40,393 bases of DNA from Actinomycetes bacterium. GTDB taxonomy: Bacteria > Actinomycetota > Acidimicrobiia > Acidimicrobiales > CADCSY01. Shown here piece after piece: positions 1 to 11,381 of this stretch (within the stretch, counting starts at the first letter, position 1; each line of letters begins with the position of its first letter). The translations under genes were made by a program, and so were the position numbers. Under the pieces are notes generated by a model that saw only the letters and a list, made by a program, of their open reading frames with translations, was not told the origin of the DNA and searched no databases. The stretch is taken from the NCBI GenBank assembly GCA_025464025.1, contig JAODBP010000011.1:1-40393 (forward strand), written 5' to 3'.

Positions 1-150
1 TGGGCCGACCTCCGCCTGGCCACCGCCTACTCCGACGCCGGCAGCGACCTCCCGCTGCTCGAAGCCTGTGGCTTCCCCATCGCCGTGCGCCCCGACCGGG
101 TGCTCAGGGCCGCGGCCCGCCGGGGCGGCTGGCCCGTCGTCGCCCACTGA
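1..150 (+). CDS. HAD-superfamily (HAD-IB) phosphatase, C-terminal fragment
   Basis: The window opens inside a reading frame whose last 49 residues are visible, starting WADLRLATAYSDAGSDLPLL and ending in TGA at 148-150. The YSDAGSDLPLLE block is the conserved motif IV of HAD-IB hydrolases (SerB-like phosphatases), where the acidic residues help hold the catalytic magnesium. The following FPIAVRPDRVLRAAARRGGWPV matches the usual C-terminal cap of this subfamily. The nucleophilic aspartate motif lies outside the window, so the substrate cannot be assigned. The family call is firm; the specific function is unknown. Confidence 0.8.
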   Translation, partial: WADLRLATAYSDAGSDLPLLEACGFPIAVRPDRVLRAAARRGGWPVVAH

Positions 151-181
151 TTCCGTCAGACACCTGACGCCGGCACCGGCG

Positions 182-187
182 TACCGT
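182..187 (+). promoter_or_regulatory. -10 box TACCGT placed for a leaderless start
   Basis: TACCGT (TANNNT type) ends exactly 7 bases before the ATG at 194. A sigma-70-type promoter here would start the RNA on the start codon itself. No good Shine-Dalgarno sequence lies in between. An inverted repeat CGTCAG-acac-CTGACG sits at 154-169, just after the upstream stop codon, and could be an operator or part of a terminator. This is a sequence-only prediction, supported by the same geometry at several other genes in this window. Confidence 0.45.
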
Positions 188-193
188 CGGGGC

Positions 194-721
194 ATGGCGA
201 CAGCCGTGGTCTTCGTCGACGATGCCATCCGGGGCGACCTGCCTCCGCTCTGCGTCAAGACCGGCGCGCCGGCGACGCGGAAGATCCGGTTCCACGGCGA
301 GGTGGGCGGCCGCAGCGCGCTGTGGTACCTGCTCGTCTTCTTCGGACCGGTGGGGTGGATCGTGCTGCTCTTCGGCTCCGGCAGCGAGCGGCTCGACGTG
401 CTCCTGCCAGTGAGCGAGGCGACCCTCGCCACGTGGGCCGAGCGGCAGCGCGACCGGGCGATCGCCATCGCCGCCCTGGCGCTCGCGGTGGTGCTCAGCG
501 TGCTGCTCTCGAACCGGTACGGCAACCTCGGCCTCGTCCCCCTGGTCCTCATCGGCGGGGCCGTGCTGAGCCTGATCGTCACCCACTGGCGGCTCGACAT
601 GGCCGGCGTCGACGTCGACCTCGACGCCTCTCGCCGGTGGGTGACCCTCGGAGGCATCCACCCTGCCTTCGTCGCCGCCGTCGCCGCCGAGCGCGACGCG
701 GACCGGCGTTCGACCCTCTGA
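194..721 (+). CDS. Hypothetical membrane protein, 175 aa
   Basis: I do not recognise a named family. The N-terminal 40 residues are soluble and include LPPLCVKTGAPATRKIRF, which resembles a half zinc-ribbon-like Cys-x2-TG motif with one Cys. Three hydrophobic segments follow at about residues 43-60, 89-106 and 113-130, then a C-terminal soluble tail of about 45 residues. A longer in-frame start exists at 68, but that would overlap the HAD gene, and the extra residues look like non-coding GC-rich translation. The ATG at 194 follows a TACCGT -10 box at leaderless spacing. It is probably an integral membrane protein of unknown role. Confidence 0.65.
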   Translation: MATAVVFVDDAIRGDLPPLCVKTGAPATRKIRFHGEVGGRSALWYLLVFFGPVGWIVLLFGSGSERLDVLLPVSEATLATWAERQRDRAIAIAALALAVVLSVLLSNRYGNLGLVPLVLIGGAVLSLIVTHWRLDMAGVDVDLDASRRWVTLGGIHPAFVAAVAAERDADRRSTL

Positions 722-756
722 CATCGCCCCGTCAAGGACAAAGACAACGACGGCCA

Positions 757-804
757 ACCAAGGGGCGGAGCCAAGCGCACCGGACCTGGTGCCGCCCCCG
801 TGGT
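757..804. terminator. Possible bidirectional hairpin between convergent genes
   Basis: GGGGCGG at 762-768 pairs with CCGCCCC at 792-798, extended by ACCA (757-760) with TGGT (801-804). A small inner CACC/GGTG pair closes the loop. It lies in the 125-base gap between the plus-strand membrane protein and the minus-strand pyrF, where a shared terminator would be expected. There is no U-tract on either side, so an intrinsic terminator is only a guess. Confidence 0.3.
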
Positions 805-846
805 CGCGTCCTTGGTCTTTGGACCTGACGCGAACGCCCGATCCCG

Positions 847-1539
847 TCAGCCGATCGAGGCGGCGAGCTCCTCGGCGGCCTTCAGCGGCTGGGCGGCGGC
901 GGTGACGACCCGACCGATCACCAGGACGTCGGCGCCGGCGGCGATGGCCTCGGCCGGCGTCGTGACCCGGGCCTGGTCGTGGGTCGGCGCCCCGGCCGGA
1001 CGGGTGCCGGGCACGACGGTCTTCATGCGGGGCGCCAGCTGCTTCACCAGCGTGACGTCGGTGCCGGCGCAGATCACGCCACCGGTCCCGGCCTCGACGG
1101 CATGGGCGATGCGCTTGGGGAGGATGTGCTCGGGCGCGTCGTTGTCCGACGTGAGCACGGTGACGGCGAGGGCGATGGGCTCCTCCGAACCGGCGGCCGC
1201 CGCGCCGGTGAGGAAGCCGTCGACGCCGGCCCGCAGCATCACCGGCCCACCCATGGCGTGGATCGTCAGGTACTTCACGCCGAGGGCGCCGATGACCCGG
1301 GCCGCCTTCTCCACCGTGGTGGGGATGTCGTGCAGCTTGAGGTCGAGGAAGACGTCGTAGCCGAGGTCCTGCATGGCGATCACGGCGTCGGGCCCCGATG
1401 CGCTGAACAGCTCGAGCCCGACCTTGGCCACCCCGAAGTGCGGCTTGAGCTCCTTGGCCAGGCGCAGGGCGACCACCAGGTCGTCCATGTCCAGGGCCAG
1501 GCACAGCTTGTCGCTGATGTTCCCGTTGGTGTTGCTCAT
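847..1539 (-). CDS. pyrF: Orotidine 5'-phosphate decarboxylase
   Basis: This enzyme catalyses the last step of UMP synthesis, decarboxylating OMP to UMP in the cytosol. The 230-residue length is normal for the bacterial type 1 family. The catalytic block DLKLHDIPTTV supplies D66, K68 and D71, the Asp-Lys-Asp array of the active site. An early LALDMDD strand and a late PGTRPAG phosphate-binding loop fit the TIM barrel. The ATG at 1539 overlaps the pyrD stop as ATGA, so it is the distal gene of the pyr operon and probably translationally coupled to pyrD. No pyrE follows: the frame downstream is the convergent membrane protein. Confidence 0.96.
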   Translation of the reverse strand: MSNTNGNISDKLCLALDMDDLVVALRLAKELKPHFGVAKVGLELFSASGPDAVIAMQDLGYDVFLDLKLHDIPTTVEKAARVIGALGVKYLTIHAMGGPVMLRAGVDGFLTGAAAAGSEEPIALAVTVLTSDNDAPEHILPKRIAHAVEAGTGGVICAGTDVTLVKQLAPRMKTVVPGTRPAGAPTHDQARVTTPAEAIAAGADVLVIGRVVTAAAQPLKAAEELAASIG

Positions 1540-2452
1540 GCGTGCACGCTCCCGATCACGTCGCTCACCCGATGTTCCCCCTGCTTCGCCAACCACCGCC
1601 GCAACCCGTCGAGCACCTGCATCGGCGCCCGGGGGTCGGCGAACGTCGCCGTGCCGACCTCGATGGCCGACGCGCCCACCAGCAGCAGCTCGGCGGCGCT
1701 GGCCCCGTCGACCACGCCACCGACGCCAACGATGGGCAGGTCGGGGAAGGCGGCGTGCACGTCGTGCACGGCCCGCACCGCGACCGGGTGGATCGCCGCC
1801 CCCGACACCCCGCCGCCGTTGGCGCCCGAGCCGAGCCGGTAGCGGCGGGTCACCGGGTCGACCGCCATCCCGAGCACGGTGTTCACGAGGGTGACGGCCT
1901 CGGCCCCACCCCGCACCGCCGCCTCGGCGATCGGCCGCAGGTCGGCGACGTTGGGGCTGAGCTTGGCCCACCGCGGTCGACCGGCTCCGGCCGTGGCCGC
2001 CATGGCCTCCTCGGTGGCCACCGGGTCGTGGGCGAACATGGCCCGACTTGCGTGCGTGTTCGGGCACGACAGGTTGACCTCGACGGCCACGACCTGGGCC
2101 GGGACGTCAGCCAGCATGTCGGCCGCCTTCTCGTAGTCCTCGACCGAGGTGCCCCAGATCGACACGACCACCCGGGCCCCGGTGGCGAGCAGGGCGGGCA
2201 GCTCGTCGGCCACCCACGCCTCCACGCCCGGCCCCTGGAGGCCGACGCTGTTGATCATCCCGGCCGTCACCTCGTGCACCCGCGGCGCGGCGTTGCCGGC
2301 CCACGGCTCGGCCTTCAGCGACTTCACCACCACCGCACCCAGCGCCGACAGGTCGAAGTAGGCGCCCAGCTCGGCCCCGTGCCCGGCCGTCCCCGACGCG
2401 GTGAGCACCGGGTTGGGCAGGGTCACCGACCCGATGGTGGTGGTGAGGTCCA

Positions 2453-2453
<1 letters not shown>
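1536..2453 (-). CDS. pyrD: Dihydroorotate dehydrogenase, class 1 (catalytic subunit type B)
   Basis: It oxidises dihydroorotate to orotate using FMN. The 305-residue chain has the class 1 layout: N-terminal PNPVLTASGTAGHG, the FMN-site lysine in VVVKSL (about K44), GMINSVGLQGPG, and the catalytic loop EVNLSCPN with C130 as the base. Class 1 enzymes use Cys where membrane-bound class 2 enzymes use Ser. Sequence and length suit the 1B form, which normally pairs with the iron-sulfur flavoprotein PyrK, but no pyrK is in this operon. The start is GTG at 2453, sharing bases with the carB stop (TAGTG). The end overlaps the pyrF start by 4 bases. Confidence 0.93.
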
Positions 2454-5754
<3,301 letters not shown>

Positions 5755-5755
<1 letters not shown>

Positions 5756-6837
5756 CAGGCCGCACCCTTCACGCGCCGCATCAGCGACTCGAACTCGTCG
5801 AACAGGTACCGGGCGTCGTGGGGGCCGGGACCGGCCTCCGGGTGGTACTGGACGCTGAAGGCCGGGGTCTCGCGGCAGGCGATCCCCTCGACCACCCCGT
5901 CGTTGAGGTTCACGTGGGTCACGTCGGCCATCGGGATCGACCCCTCGGCCACCGCGAAGTTGTGGTTCTGGCTGGTGATCTCGACCGCTCCCGTCGCGAT
6001 GCGGCGGACCGGGTGGTTGCCGCCGTGGTGCCCGAACTTGAGCTTGTAGGTCTCGGCCCCGAGGGCGGCGCCGAGGAGCTGGTGGCCGAGGCAGATGCCG
6101 AACACCGGCACCTCGCCCAGCAGCGCCTTGATGTTCTCGACCGCGTAGCCGACGGCGGCCGGGTCGCCCGGGCCGTTGGAGAGGAACACGCCGTCGGGGT
6201 TGCGGGCCAGCACGTCGGCCGCCGGCGTCGAGGCCGGGACGACCTCCACGGTGGCCAGCTCGCCGAGGTGGCGCAGCATCGTCGCCTTGATGCCGAAGTC
6301 GTAGGCCACGACCCGCCGGGGCCCGGTGCCCACCGTGAACGGTTGGGCGCAGGTGACCTGGGCCACCAGGTCGATCCCGTCGGTGCCCGGCTCGGCCGTG
6401 GCCGCGGCGAGCAGCGTCGCCTCGTCGGCCGTGCCGAAGGCGCCGCTGATCGCGCCCGCCTCGCGCAGGTGGCGGGTGAGGCGGCGGGTGTCGATGCCGG
6501 CGATGCCGGGCACGCCGTGGCGGCGCAGGAACGCGTCGAGGTCGCCGTCGCTGCGCCAGCTCGACCGGCGCCGGGCCATCTCCCGGACGATCACGCCGCG
6601 GGCGAACGGACGAGCGGACTCGTCGTCGATCGCGGTGACGCCGTAGTTCCCGATGTGGGGGTAGGTGAAGGTGATGATCTGCCCGGCGTACGACGGGTCG
6701 GTGATCACCTCCTGGTAGCCGGTGAGCACGGTGTTGAACACCACCTCACCGGTGGCGACCGGCACCTCGGCGCCGAAGGCCTCGCCCTCGAACACCTCGC
6801 CGTCGCTCAGAACGAGCAGTGCTTCACGAACTGTCAA
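5755..6837 (-). CDS. carA: Carbamoyl-phosphate synthase small subunit (glutaminase)
   Basis: This is the glutamine amidotransferase subunit that hydrolyses glutamine and channels ammonia to CarB. The 360-residue protein has the N-terminal CPSase-S domain ([20 protein letters not shown]) and a C-terminal class I GATase with nucleophile C249 in [11 protein letters not shown] and His332/Glu334 in YHPE. The start is TTG at 6837, which overlaps the pyrC stop as TTGA. It is the only start that fits the family N-terminus ([13 protein letters not shown]), and the overlap mimics the ATGA/GTGA junctions of neighbouring genes. TTG may lower initiation unless coupled to pyrC translation. Confidence 0.97.
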
Positions 6838-8108
6838 CGCTGGGCCTCTCCATCGAGCACGATCGGTTCCCCCCGCAGGAACGTGTGCCGCACCCGGCCG
6901 GTCATCGACCGGCCGGCGTAGGGCGTGTTGCGCGACCGCGACGCCAGGCGCGACGGGTCCACCGTCCACGTCGTCGTCGGGTCGATGACCGTGAGGTTGG
7001 CCGGCCGCCCCTCGACGATCGGTCCCCCGTGGCTGTCGCCGAGCCCGGCGATGCGGGCCGGCTGCCAGCTCAGCAGCGCCAGCACCCGCTCGATCGGCAG
7101 GTCGAGCTCGCTGATGGCGAGCGACAGCGCCGTCTCCAGCCCGAGCATCCCGCACGGCGCCTCGTCGAACGCCGCCTCCTTCAGCTCCTGCGGGTGGGGC
7201 GCGTGGTCGGTGGCGATGGCGTCGATGGTGCCGTCGGCCAGACCGGCCTTCACCGCGGCGACGTCGTCGTCGCCTCGCAGCGGCGGGTTCACCTTGAACA
7301 CCGGGTCGTAGGAGGCGACCTCGGCGTGGGTGAGCGTGAAGTGGTGGGGCGCGGCCTCGGCCGTGACCCGGAGGCCCCGCGCCTTGGCGGCCCGGACCAG
7401 CTCGACCGATCCGGCCGTCGACAGGTGCAGGAAGTGGACCGGCGCGCCGGTGAGGCGCCCGAGGGCTATGTCGCGGGCGACCATCAGCTCCTCGGCCTCG
7501 GCCGGGATGCCCGGGATCCCGAGCCGGCTCGACCACTCCCCCTCGTGCATGTGCCCGCCGTGGGACAGCCCGGCGTCCTCGCAGTGCTGGGCCAGCGTGA
7601 TTCCGAGCGCCGAGGCGTACTCCAGCGCCCGACGCATGAGCCGGCTGTCCTGCACGCCCGAGCCGTCGTCGGTGAAGATCCGCACCCCGAGGGCGGCCAG
7701 CTCGGCCATGGGCACGAGCTGGTTCCCCTCGCGGCCGACCGTGATGGCGGCGGCCGGGAACACGTCGCACAGCGCCTTGCGCCCGGCCTCGAGCACCTCG
7801 CGCACCACGCCGGCCGAGTCGATCGTCGGCTCGGTGTTGGGCATGGCGACGACCGCGGTGTAGCCGCCGAGGGCCGCGGCCCGGGAGCCGGTCTCGATGG
7901 TCTCGGCCTCCTCCCGGCCCGGCTCGCGCAGGTGGGTGTGGAGGTCGACCAGGCCGGGGCTGACCACGCAGCCGCCGCAGTCGATCGTGACCTCCGCGGT
8001 GAGGTCGTCCCCGACCGCGGCGACCAGGCCGTCGTCGCCGAGCACCACGTCGGCCCGGCGCCGGCCGGTCGCGTCGACGACGTCGCCGCCCTTCAAGACC
8101 AACGTCAC
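6834..8108 (-). CDS. pyrC: Dihydroorotase, class I
   Basis: This zinc amidohydrolase interconverts carbamoyl aspartate and dihydroorotate. The 424-residue length and the motif [12 protein letters not shown] (metal ligands H57 and H59, substrate Arg61) mark the class I microbial type. [11 protein letters not shown] carries the aspartate that replaces a carbamylated lysine in this class, and IATDHAPH supplies the catalytic Asp. The GTG at 8108 overlaps the pyrB stop as GTGA; open sequence further upstream is a pyrB shadow. Class I dihydroorotases often associate with aspartate transcarbamoylase, and pyrB is directly upstream. Confidence 0.96.
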   Translation of the reverse strand: MTLVLKGGDVVDATGRRRADVVLGDDGLVAAVGDDLTAEVTIDCGGCVVSPGLVDLHTHLREPGREEAETIETGSRAAALGGYTAVVAMPNTEPTIDSAGVVREVLEAGRKALCDVFPAAAITVGREGNQLVPMAELAALGVRIFTDDGSGVQDSRLMRRALEYASALGITLAQHCEDAGLSHGGHMHEGEWSSRLGIPGIPAEAEELMVARDIALGRLTGAPVHFLHLSTAGSVELVRAAKARGLRVTAEAAPHHFTLTHAEVASYDPVFKVNPPLRGDDDVAAVKAGLADGTIDAIATDHAPHPQELKEAAFDEAPCGMLGLETALSLAISELDLPIERVLALLSWQPARIAGLGDSHGGPIVEGRPANLTVIDPTTTWTVDPSRLASRSRNTPYAGRSMTGRVRHTFLRGEPIVLDGEAQR

Positions 8109-9025
8109 GCGACTTCCCCTTCGGCAGCGAGCAGCAGGAACAGGACCGCCATGCGGACGGCCACGCCGTTGGCCACCTGGCGGGTGATGGTGGCGTTGGG
8201 CAGGTCGGCCACCTCGGCCGCGATCTCCACCCCGCGGTTCATCGGCCCCGGGTGCATGACCAGGGCGTGGTCGGCGAGGAGCTTCGCCCGGTTGCGGGTG
8301 AGGCCGTACGTCGCGGTGTACTCCCGGAGCGAGGGCAGCAGGGCCTCGGTCTGGCGCTCCTTCTGCATGCGCAGGAGGTAGACGACGTCGAGCTTGGGCA
8401 GCACCGAGTCGAGGTCGTGGCTGACCTCGACCGGCCAGCCCTCGAGGCTCGGCGGCAGCAGCGTGGGCGGGGCGACCAGCGTGACCTCCGCACCCATGGC
8501 GGTGAAGGCCAGCACGTCGGAGCGGGCCACCCGGCTGTGCTTCACGTCGCCGACGATGGCGATGCGCTTGTCCTGGAGGGAGCCGAGCCGCTCGCGGATC
8601 GTGTAGCAGTCGAGCAGGGCCTGGGTCGGGTGCTCGTGCCAGCCGTCGCCGGCGTTGATGATGGCGGCGTCGACCCACTGGGCGACCTGCCAGGGAACGC
8701 CGGCCGAGCCGTGGCGCACGACGATGGCGTCGACGCCCATGGCTTCGATGGTGAGGACCGTGTCGCGGAGCGACTCGCCCTTCTTCACCGACGAGGTGCC
8801 GACGCTGAAGTTCATGGTGTCGGCCGACAGGCGCTTGGCCGCCGACTCGAAGCTGAGCCGGGTGCGGGTCGAGTCCTCGTAGAAGAGCGACACCACGGTC
8901 TTGCCCCGGAGGGTGGGCACCTTCGGGATGCGGCGCTCGCTGACCTCGACGAACGAGTCGGTGAGCGTCAGCACCTCCTCGATGCCGTCCCGCCCCAGGT
9001 CCTCGATGCTCAGGAGGTGCCTCAC
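8105..9025 (-). CDS. pyrB: Aspartate carbamoyltransferase catalytic subunit
   Basis: It condenses carbamoyl phosphate with aspartate, the committed step of pyrimidine synthesis. Diagnostic motifs are the carbamoyl-phosphate loop [17 protein letters not shown] and the late [11 protein letters not shown]. No regulatory subunit gene (pyrI) is present, as usual outside enterics. I chose the GTG at 9025 because the protein then begins [13 protein letters not shown], like the family. An in-frame GTG at 9061 would add 12 residues ([12 protein letters not shown]) encoded by a repeated GC-rich stretch, and its upstream spacing for a ribosome site is poor. The C-terminus overlaps pyrC by 4 bases. Confidence 0.95.
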   Translation of the reverse strand: MRHLLSIEDLGRDGIEEVLTLTDSFVEVSERRIPKVPTLRGKTVVSLFYEDSTRTRLSFESAAKRLSADTMNFSVGTSSVKKGESLRDTVLTIEAMGVDAIVVRHGSAGVPWQVAQWVDAAIINAGDGWHEHPTQALLDCYTIRERLGSLQDKRIAIVGDVKHSRVARSDVLAFTAMGAEVTLVAPPTLLPPSLEGWPVEVSHDLDSVLPKLDVVYLLRMQKERQTEALLPSLREYTATYGLTRNRAKLLADHALVMHPGPMNRGVEIAAEVADLPNATITRQVANGVAVRMAVLFLLLAAEGEVA

Positions 9026-9033
9026 CGTTGTGT

Positions 9034-9120
9034 CGCCTTCGGCGAGTCCGAGGTGAGACACGCCTTCGGCGAAAGCCGCTGTGCTGATGGATGCATCCGC
9101 TGGCGCTCCTGCATCAGCAC
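9034..9120. repeat. Repeat-rich pyrR-pyrB junction
   Basis: CGCCTTCGGCG occurs twice (9034-9044 and 9061-9071); each copy is itself a small hairpin with a TTCG loop. An inverted repeat GTGCTGATG (9081-9089) / CATCAGCAC (9112-9120) follows, abutting the pyrR stop. The string GAGCGCCAGCG (minus strand, 9108-9098) recurs at 20152-20162 before cbiB. This may be a remnant of small dispersed elements, or structure modulating pyrB translation. No gene is seen here. Confidence 0.5.
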
Positions 9121-9121
9121 C

Positions 9122-9694
9122 TCACCTCGTCTTCACCATGTCGCCGAGGTCGACGCCGTCGTCGTGCACGTCGACCGCCTCGTCCCGGCGGGTGGGCAGG
9201 TTCTTGCCCACGTAGTCGGGCCGGATCGGGAGCTCGCGGTGGCCCCGGTCGACCATGACGGCGAGCTGCACCGTGCGGGGCCGGCCGAAGTCGGTGAGGG
9301 CGTCGAGGGCGGCCCGGATCGTGCGCCCGGTGAAGAGCACGTCGTCGACCAGCACCACGTGCTTGCCGCTGAGGTCGTTCGGGATGTTGGTGACCGCCTC
9401 GGGCATGACCGGCCGGAGCCCGATGTCGTCCCGGTAGAAGGCCACGTCGAGCGTGCCCACGGGGACGGTGACCCCGTCGATCGACTCGAGCGCCTCGGCC
9501 AGGGCCCGGCTCAGCGGCACGCCCCCGGTCTGGAGGCCGACGAGGACGACGTCGTCGAGGCCGGCGTTGCGCTCGATCACCTCGTGGGCGATGCGGGTGA
9601 CCGCCCGGCGGACGGCATCGGCGTCCATCACCCGCTTCCGGGCAACAAAAACGCCCCCGTAGGGGGGCGTGATCCTGCGTTCGCGTTCAGCCAC
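9122..9694 (-). CDS. pyrR: Bifunctional pyr operon regulator / uracil phosphoribosyltransferase PyrR
   Basis: PyrR binds a hairpin in pyr mRNA when UMP/UTP is high and also has weak uracil phosphoribosyltransferase activity. The protein carries the PRPP-binding motif [18 protein letters not shown], the [20 protein letters not shown] block and the N-terminal [20 protein letters not shown] that align with the Bacillus family. The GTG at 9694 has a strong AGGAGG at 9706-9701 with 6-base spacing. It yields an extension ([22 protein letters not shown]) before the usual N-terminus. Part of that extension is encoded by a terminator-like hairpin. An ATG at MDADAV would avoid the hairpin but has no comparable ribosome site. 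Confidence 0.95.
   Translation of the reverse strand: MAERERRITPPYGGVFVARKRVMDADAVRRAVTRIAHEVIERNAGLDDVVLVGLQTGGVPLSRALAEALESIDGVTVPVGTLDVAFYRDDIGLRPVMPEAVTNIPNDLSGKHVVLVDDVLFTGRTIRAALDALTDFGRPRTVQLAVMVDRGHRELPIRPDYVGKNLPTRRDEAVDVHDDGVDLGDMVKTR
9647..9670 (-). terminator. Intrinsic terminator-like hairpin inside the start of pyrR
   Basis: On the minus strand ACGCCCCC-ctac-GGGGGCGT (9670-9651) is a perfect 8-bp stem with a 4-base loop, followed at once by TTTTT (9651-9647). That is a textbook rho-independent terminator and very unusual inside a GC-rich coding region. It falls 24 bases after the pyrR GTG, in frame, encoding [11 protein letters not shown] translating ribosome would cover it; an untranslated message would let it form. 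It therefore probably acts as an attenuator under PyrR control. Confidence 0.7.
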
Positions 9695-9712
9695 CAGCTG
9701 CCTCCTGGCCGT

Positions 9713-9732
9713 ACGAGCCTCACGGGACTCGC
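9713..9732 (-). promoter_or_regulatory. PyrR-binding RNA hairpin (binding loop)
   Basis: The minus-strand stretch AGTCCCGTGAGGCT (9729-9716) matches every position of the PyrR binding-loop consensus ARUCCNGNGAGGYU as I recall it. It folds as CGAG and CC paired with GGCTCG, with a bulged U at 9727 and the loop CGUGA. The hairpin ends 6 bases before the AGGAGG of pyrR, so bound PyrR could block ribosome entry, as known for mycobacterial pyr leaders. It starts only 7 bases after the stop of the upstream ATPase gene. Confidence 0.85.
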
Positions 9733-9739
9733 TTGACGG

Positions 9740-10150
9740 TCAGGCGTGCACCGTACCAGCCCCGGCCCCTCCCTCGGTGACCGCTCCGACCGATGCGATC
9801 GGCAGCTCGAACCAGACGGCCTTGCCGCTGCGGTGCACGTGGGCGCCCCAGCTCAGGTCCAGGTCGTCGACCACGGCCCGGGCCAGGCCGGTGAGAGCCG
9901 GTGAGTCGGGCCGGGAGTCGGCCACGGTCACCACGACCGTGGCGGGGCCGAGCTCCATCGTCACCACGGCGCCGGCACCATCGCGGTCCACGGCGTTGGT
10001 GACGATCTCCGAGGTCAGCAGGACCACGACCTCGAGGACCTCGTCCTCGACGACGCCCTCCAAGGCCTGGCGCACCGACTGGCGTGCGGCGGCGGGTGCC
10101 CGCAGTCCACCCGCCAGCTCCCACACCGAGATCGCTGCCACGTCCGCCAT
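9740..10150 (-). CDS. GHKL ATPase / anti-sigma regulatory factor-like protein
   Basis: The 136-residue protein is a single HATPase_c_2 (RsbW-like) domain. EVVVLLTSEIVTNAVDR is the N-box with the Glu and Asn that bind magnesium-ATP, VVVTVADSRPDSP is a G1-type segment, and GLARAVVDDLDLSWG resembles the G2 region ending in the typical WG. Such proteins in actinomycetes act as anti-sigma factors or serine kinases of anti-anti-sigma factors. No partner STAS or sigma gene is nearby, so the target is unknown. It lies immediately upstream of, and on the same strand as, the pyr operon, whose promoter appears to overlap its 3' end. A GACACT sits at -12 to -7 of the ATG. Confidence 0.8.
   Translation of the reverse strand: MADVAAISVWELAGGLRAPAAARQSVRQALEGVVEDEVLEVVVLLTSEIVTNAVDRDGAGAVVTMELGPATVVVTVADSRPDSPALTGLARAVVDDLDLSWGAHVHRSGKAVWFELPIASVGAVTEGGAGAGTVHA
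9750..9755 (-). promoter_or_regulatory. Predicted pyr operon -10 box TACGGT
   Basis: TACGGT on the minus strand predicts an RNA start near 9743. That would put the PyrR hairpin about 10 bases from the 5' end of the pyr transcript. The box lies inside the last codons of the upstream ATPase gene. No clear -35 is visible. The same TAC(C/G)GT hexamer appears at several other predicted starts in this window. Confidence 0.45.
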
Positions 10151-10319
10151 GGGTCGAGTGTCGGCTGGGCCCCGCCACCGCCGCCTCCGCAGAAGTGATG
10201 ATCAGTGGGGTGACGCCTGCCACATGGTCAGCCGAGGCCGGCCGCGTCCCGGAGGAGCTCCGCATCGGATCTCGTTCGCATCGACCACTCATGCCGGGAG
10301 GAGCGCCCAGCGTTTCACC

Positions 10320-10325
10320 TACGGT
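10320..10325 (+). promoter_or_regulatory. -10 box TACGGT at leaderless spacing
   Basis: TACGGT ends 7 bases before the GTG at 10332, so the transcript would begin at the start codon. There is no convincing Shine-Dalgarno in between. The rest of the divergent gap 10151-10319 shows no gene or clear structure. Confidence 0.45.
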
Positions 10326-10331
10326 CGAGGC

Positions 10332-11255
10332 GTGGCGATCTCCTGGCCGGCCTTCGAGTCGGATGACGCGTGGTCGGCGACCTATCCCGTGCTCCACATG
10401 TGGACCCAGGTCATCGGCAAGGTGAAGCTCGCGCTGGCCGCACCGGAGAACCACTGGTGGCACTCCACGCTGCACGTCACCACCCGCGGGCTGACCACCG
10501 GACCTGTCCCCTACGACGGGACGACCTTCGAGCTCGAGCTCGACTTCCAGGAGCACCGGTTGACGGGCAGGTGCCACGACGGGGCCCGAGCGGAGCTCTC
10601 GCTCCCGGGCCTCAGCGTCGCCGAGTTCCATCGCTCCACGCTCGACCTCCTGGGTGACCTCGGGGTGACGGTGAGGATCTGGCCGGTCCCGGTCGAGATC
10701 CCCGACGCGGTGCCGTTCGCCGACGACCATCGGACCGGGTACGACCCCGACGCGGCCCGGCGCTGGTGGCTGGCGACCGTGGCCGTCGACCAGGTCCTCC
10801 GCACGTTCCGCGGCGAGTACCTCGGCAAGTCGAGCCCGGTGCACTTCTTCTGGGGCGCGTTCGACCTCGCCGTCACCCGCTTCTCGGGCCGGCCGGCGCC
10901 GCGGCACCCGGGTGGCGTGCCCGGCGTGGGCGACTGGGTGATGCACGAGGCGTACTCGCACGAGGCGAGCAGCGCCGGCTTCTGGCCCGGCACCGCCGAC
11001 GGCTCGGTGCCACCCTCGCTGTACGCCTACGCCTACCCCGAGCCGGACGGCTACCGGGACGTGCCGATGCCGGACGGTGTGCGATTCGACCCCGTCCTCG
11101 GCGAGCTGCTGCTCCCCTACGAGGTCGTCCAGCGATCGACCGACCCCCCAGCGGCGGCCCTGGCCTTCTTCCGGGCCGCGCACTCGGCCGCGACGTGCAG
11201 CGGGCACTGGGATCGCGAGCTCGAGCGGTCGACCTTCCCGGGTCGGCCCGGCTGA
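10332..11255 (+). CDS. DUF5996 family protein
   Basis: The 307-residue soluble protein begins WPAFESDDAWSATYPVLHMW and contains GKVKLALAAPENHWWH, the DF.EH strand around DFQEHRL, and a C-terminal PVHFFWGAFDLAVTRFSGR followed by HEAYSHEASSAGFWPG. These match my memory of the DUF5996 family, which is widespread in bacteria and has no settled function. The conserved His, Trp and Glu residues suggest a binding or catalytic pocket. The GTG at 10332 gives the family N-terminus; the frame upstream of it is an antisense shadow of the ATPase gene. It stands alone, convergent with the alcohol dehydrogenase. Confidence 0.8.
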   Translation: MAISWPAFESDDAWSATYPVLHMWTQVIGKVKLALAAPENHWWHSTLHVTTRGLTTGPVPYDGTTFELELDFQEHRLTGRCHDGARAELSLPGLSVAEFHRSTLDLLGDLGVTVRIWPVPVEIPDAVPFADDHRTGYDPDAARRWWLATVAVDQVLRTFRGEYLGKSSPVHFFWGAFDLAVTRFSGRPAPRHPGGVPGVGDWVMHEAYSHEASSAGFWPGTADGSVPPSLYAYAYPEPDGYRDVPMPDGVRFDPVLGELLLPYEVVQRSTDPPAAALAFFRAAHSAATCSGHWDRELERSTFPGRPG

Positions 11256-11298
11256 CCCGCAAGGACGCTCACTCGCCAGAATTCGGGCGGCCGGAGCC

Positions 11299-11343
11299 TT
11301 TGTGTCGCCTCTGCTACCGCAGAGGTAGCCACGGCGACACAAA
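11299..11343. terminator. Large inverted repeat between convergent genes
   Basis: TTTGTGTCGCC (11299-11309) and GGCGACACAAA (11333-11343) are perfect 11-bp arms. Inside them GCTACC (11313-11318) pairs with GGTAGC (11324-11329), giving a long two-part stem with a symmetric 3x3 internal loop. An alternative inner stem CTCTGC/GCAGAG (11309-11314 / 11319-11324) excludes the first. The position between two convergent stop codons suggests a bidirectional terminator, though no U-tract follows on either strand. Otherwise the 126-base gap holds no gene. Confidence 0.5.
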
Positions 11344-11381
11344 CTGGACCGGGCGCCCCCTGTGCCTCCGGCGGCCGGGCG

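Noticed and set aside
68..193. Upstream extension of the 194-721 membrane protein
   Set aside because: It would overlap the HAD phosphatase end, adds low-complexity Pro/Ala sequence, and ignores the well-placed TACCGT box at 182.
734..832. Apparent long pairing between AAGGACAAAGAC and GTCCTTGGTCTTT
   Set aside because: The two segments would pair in crossing order, so they do not form a nested hairpin; only the 757-804 stem was kept as a weak feature.
6819..8381. Long plus-strand frame opposite pyrC and the end of pyrB
   Set aside because: It is antisense to conserved genes, has no recognisable motif, and the composition is that of a shadow frame.
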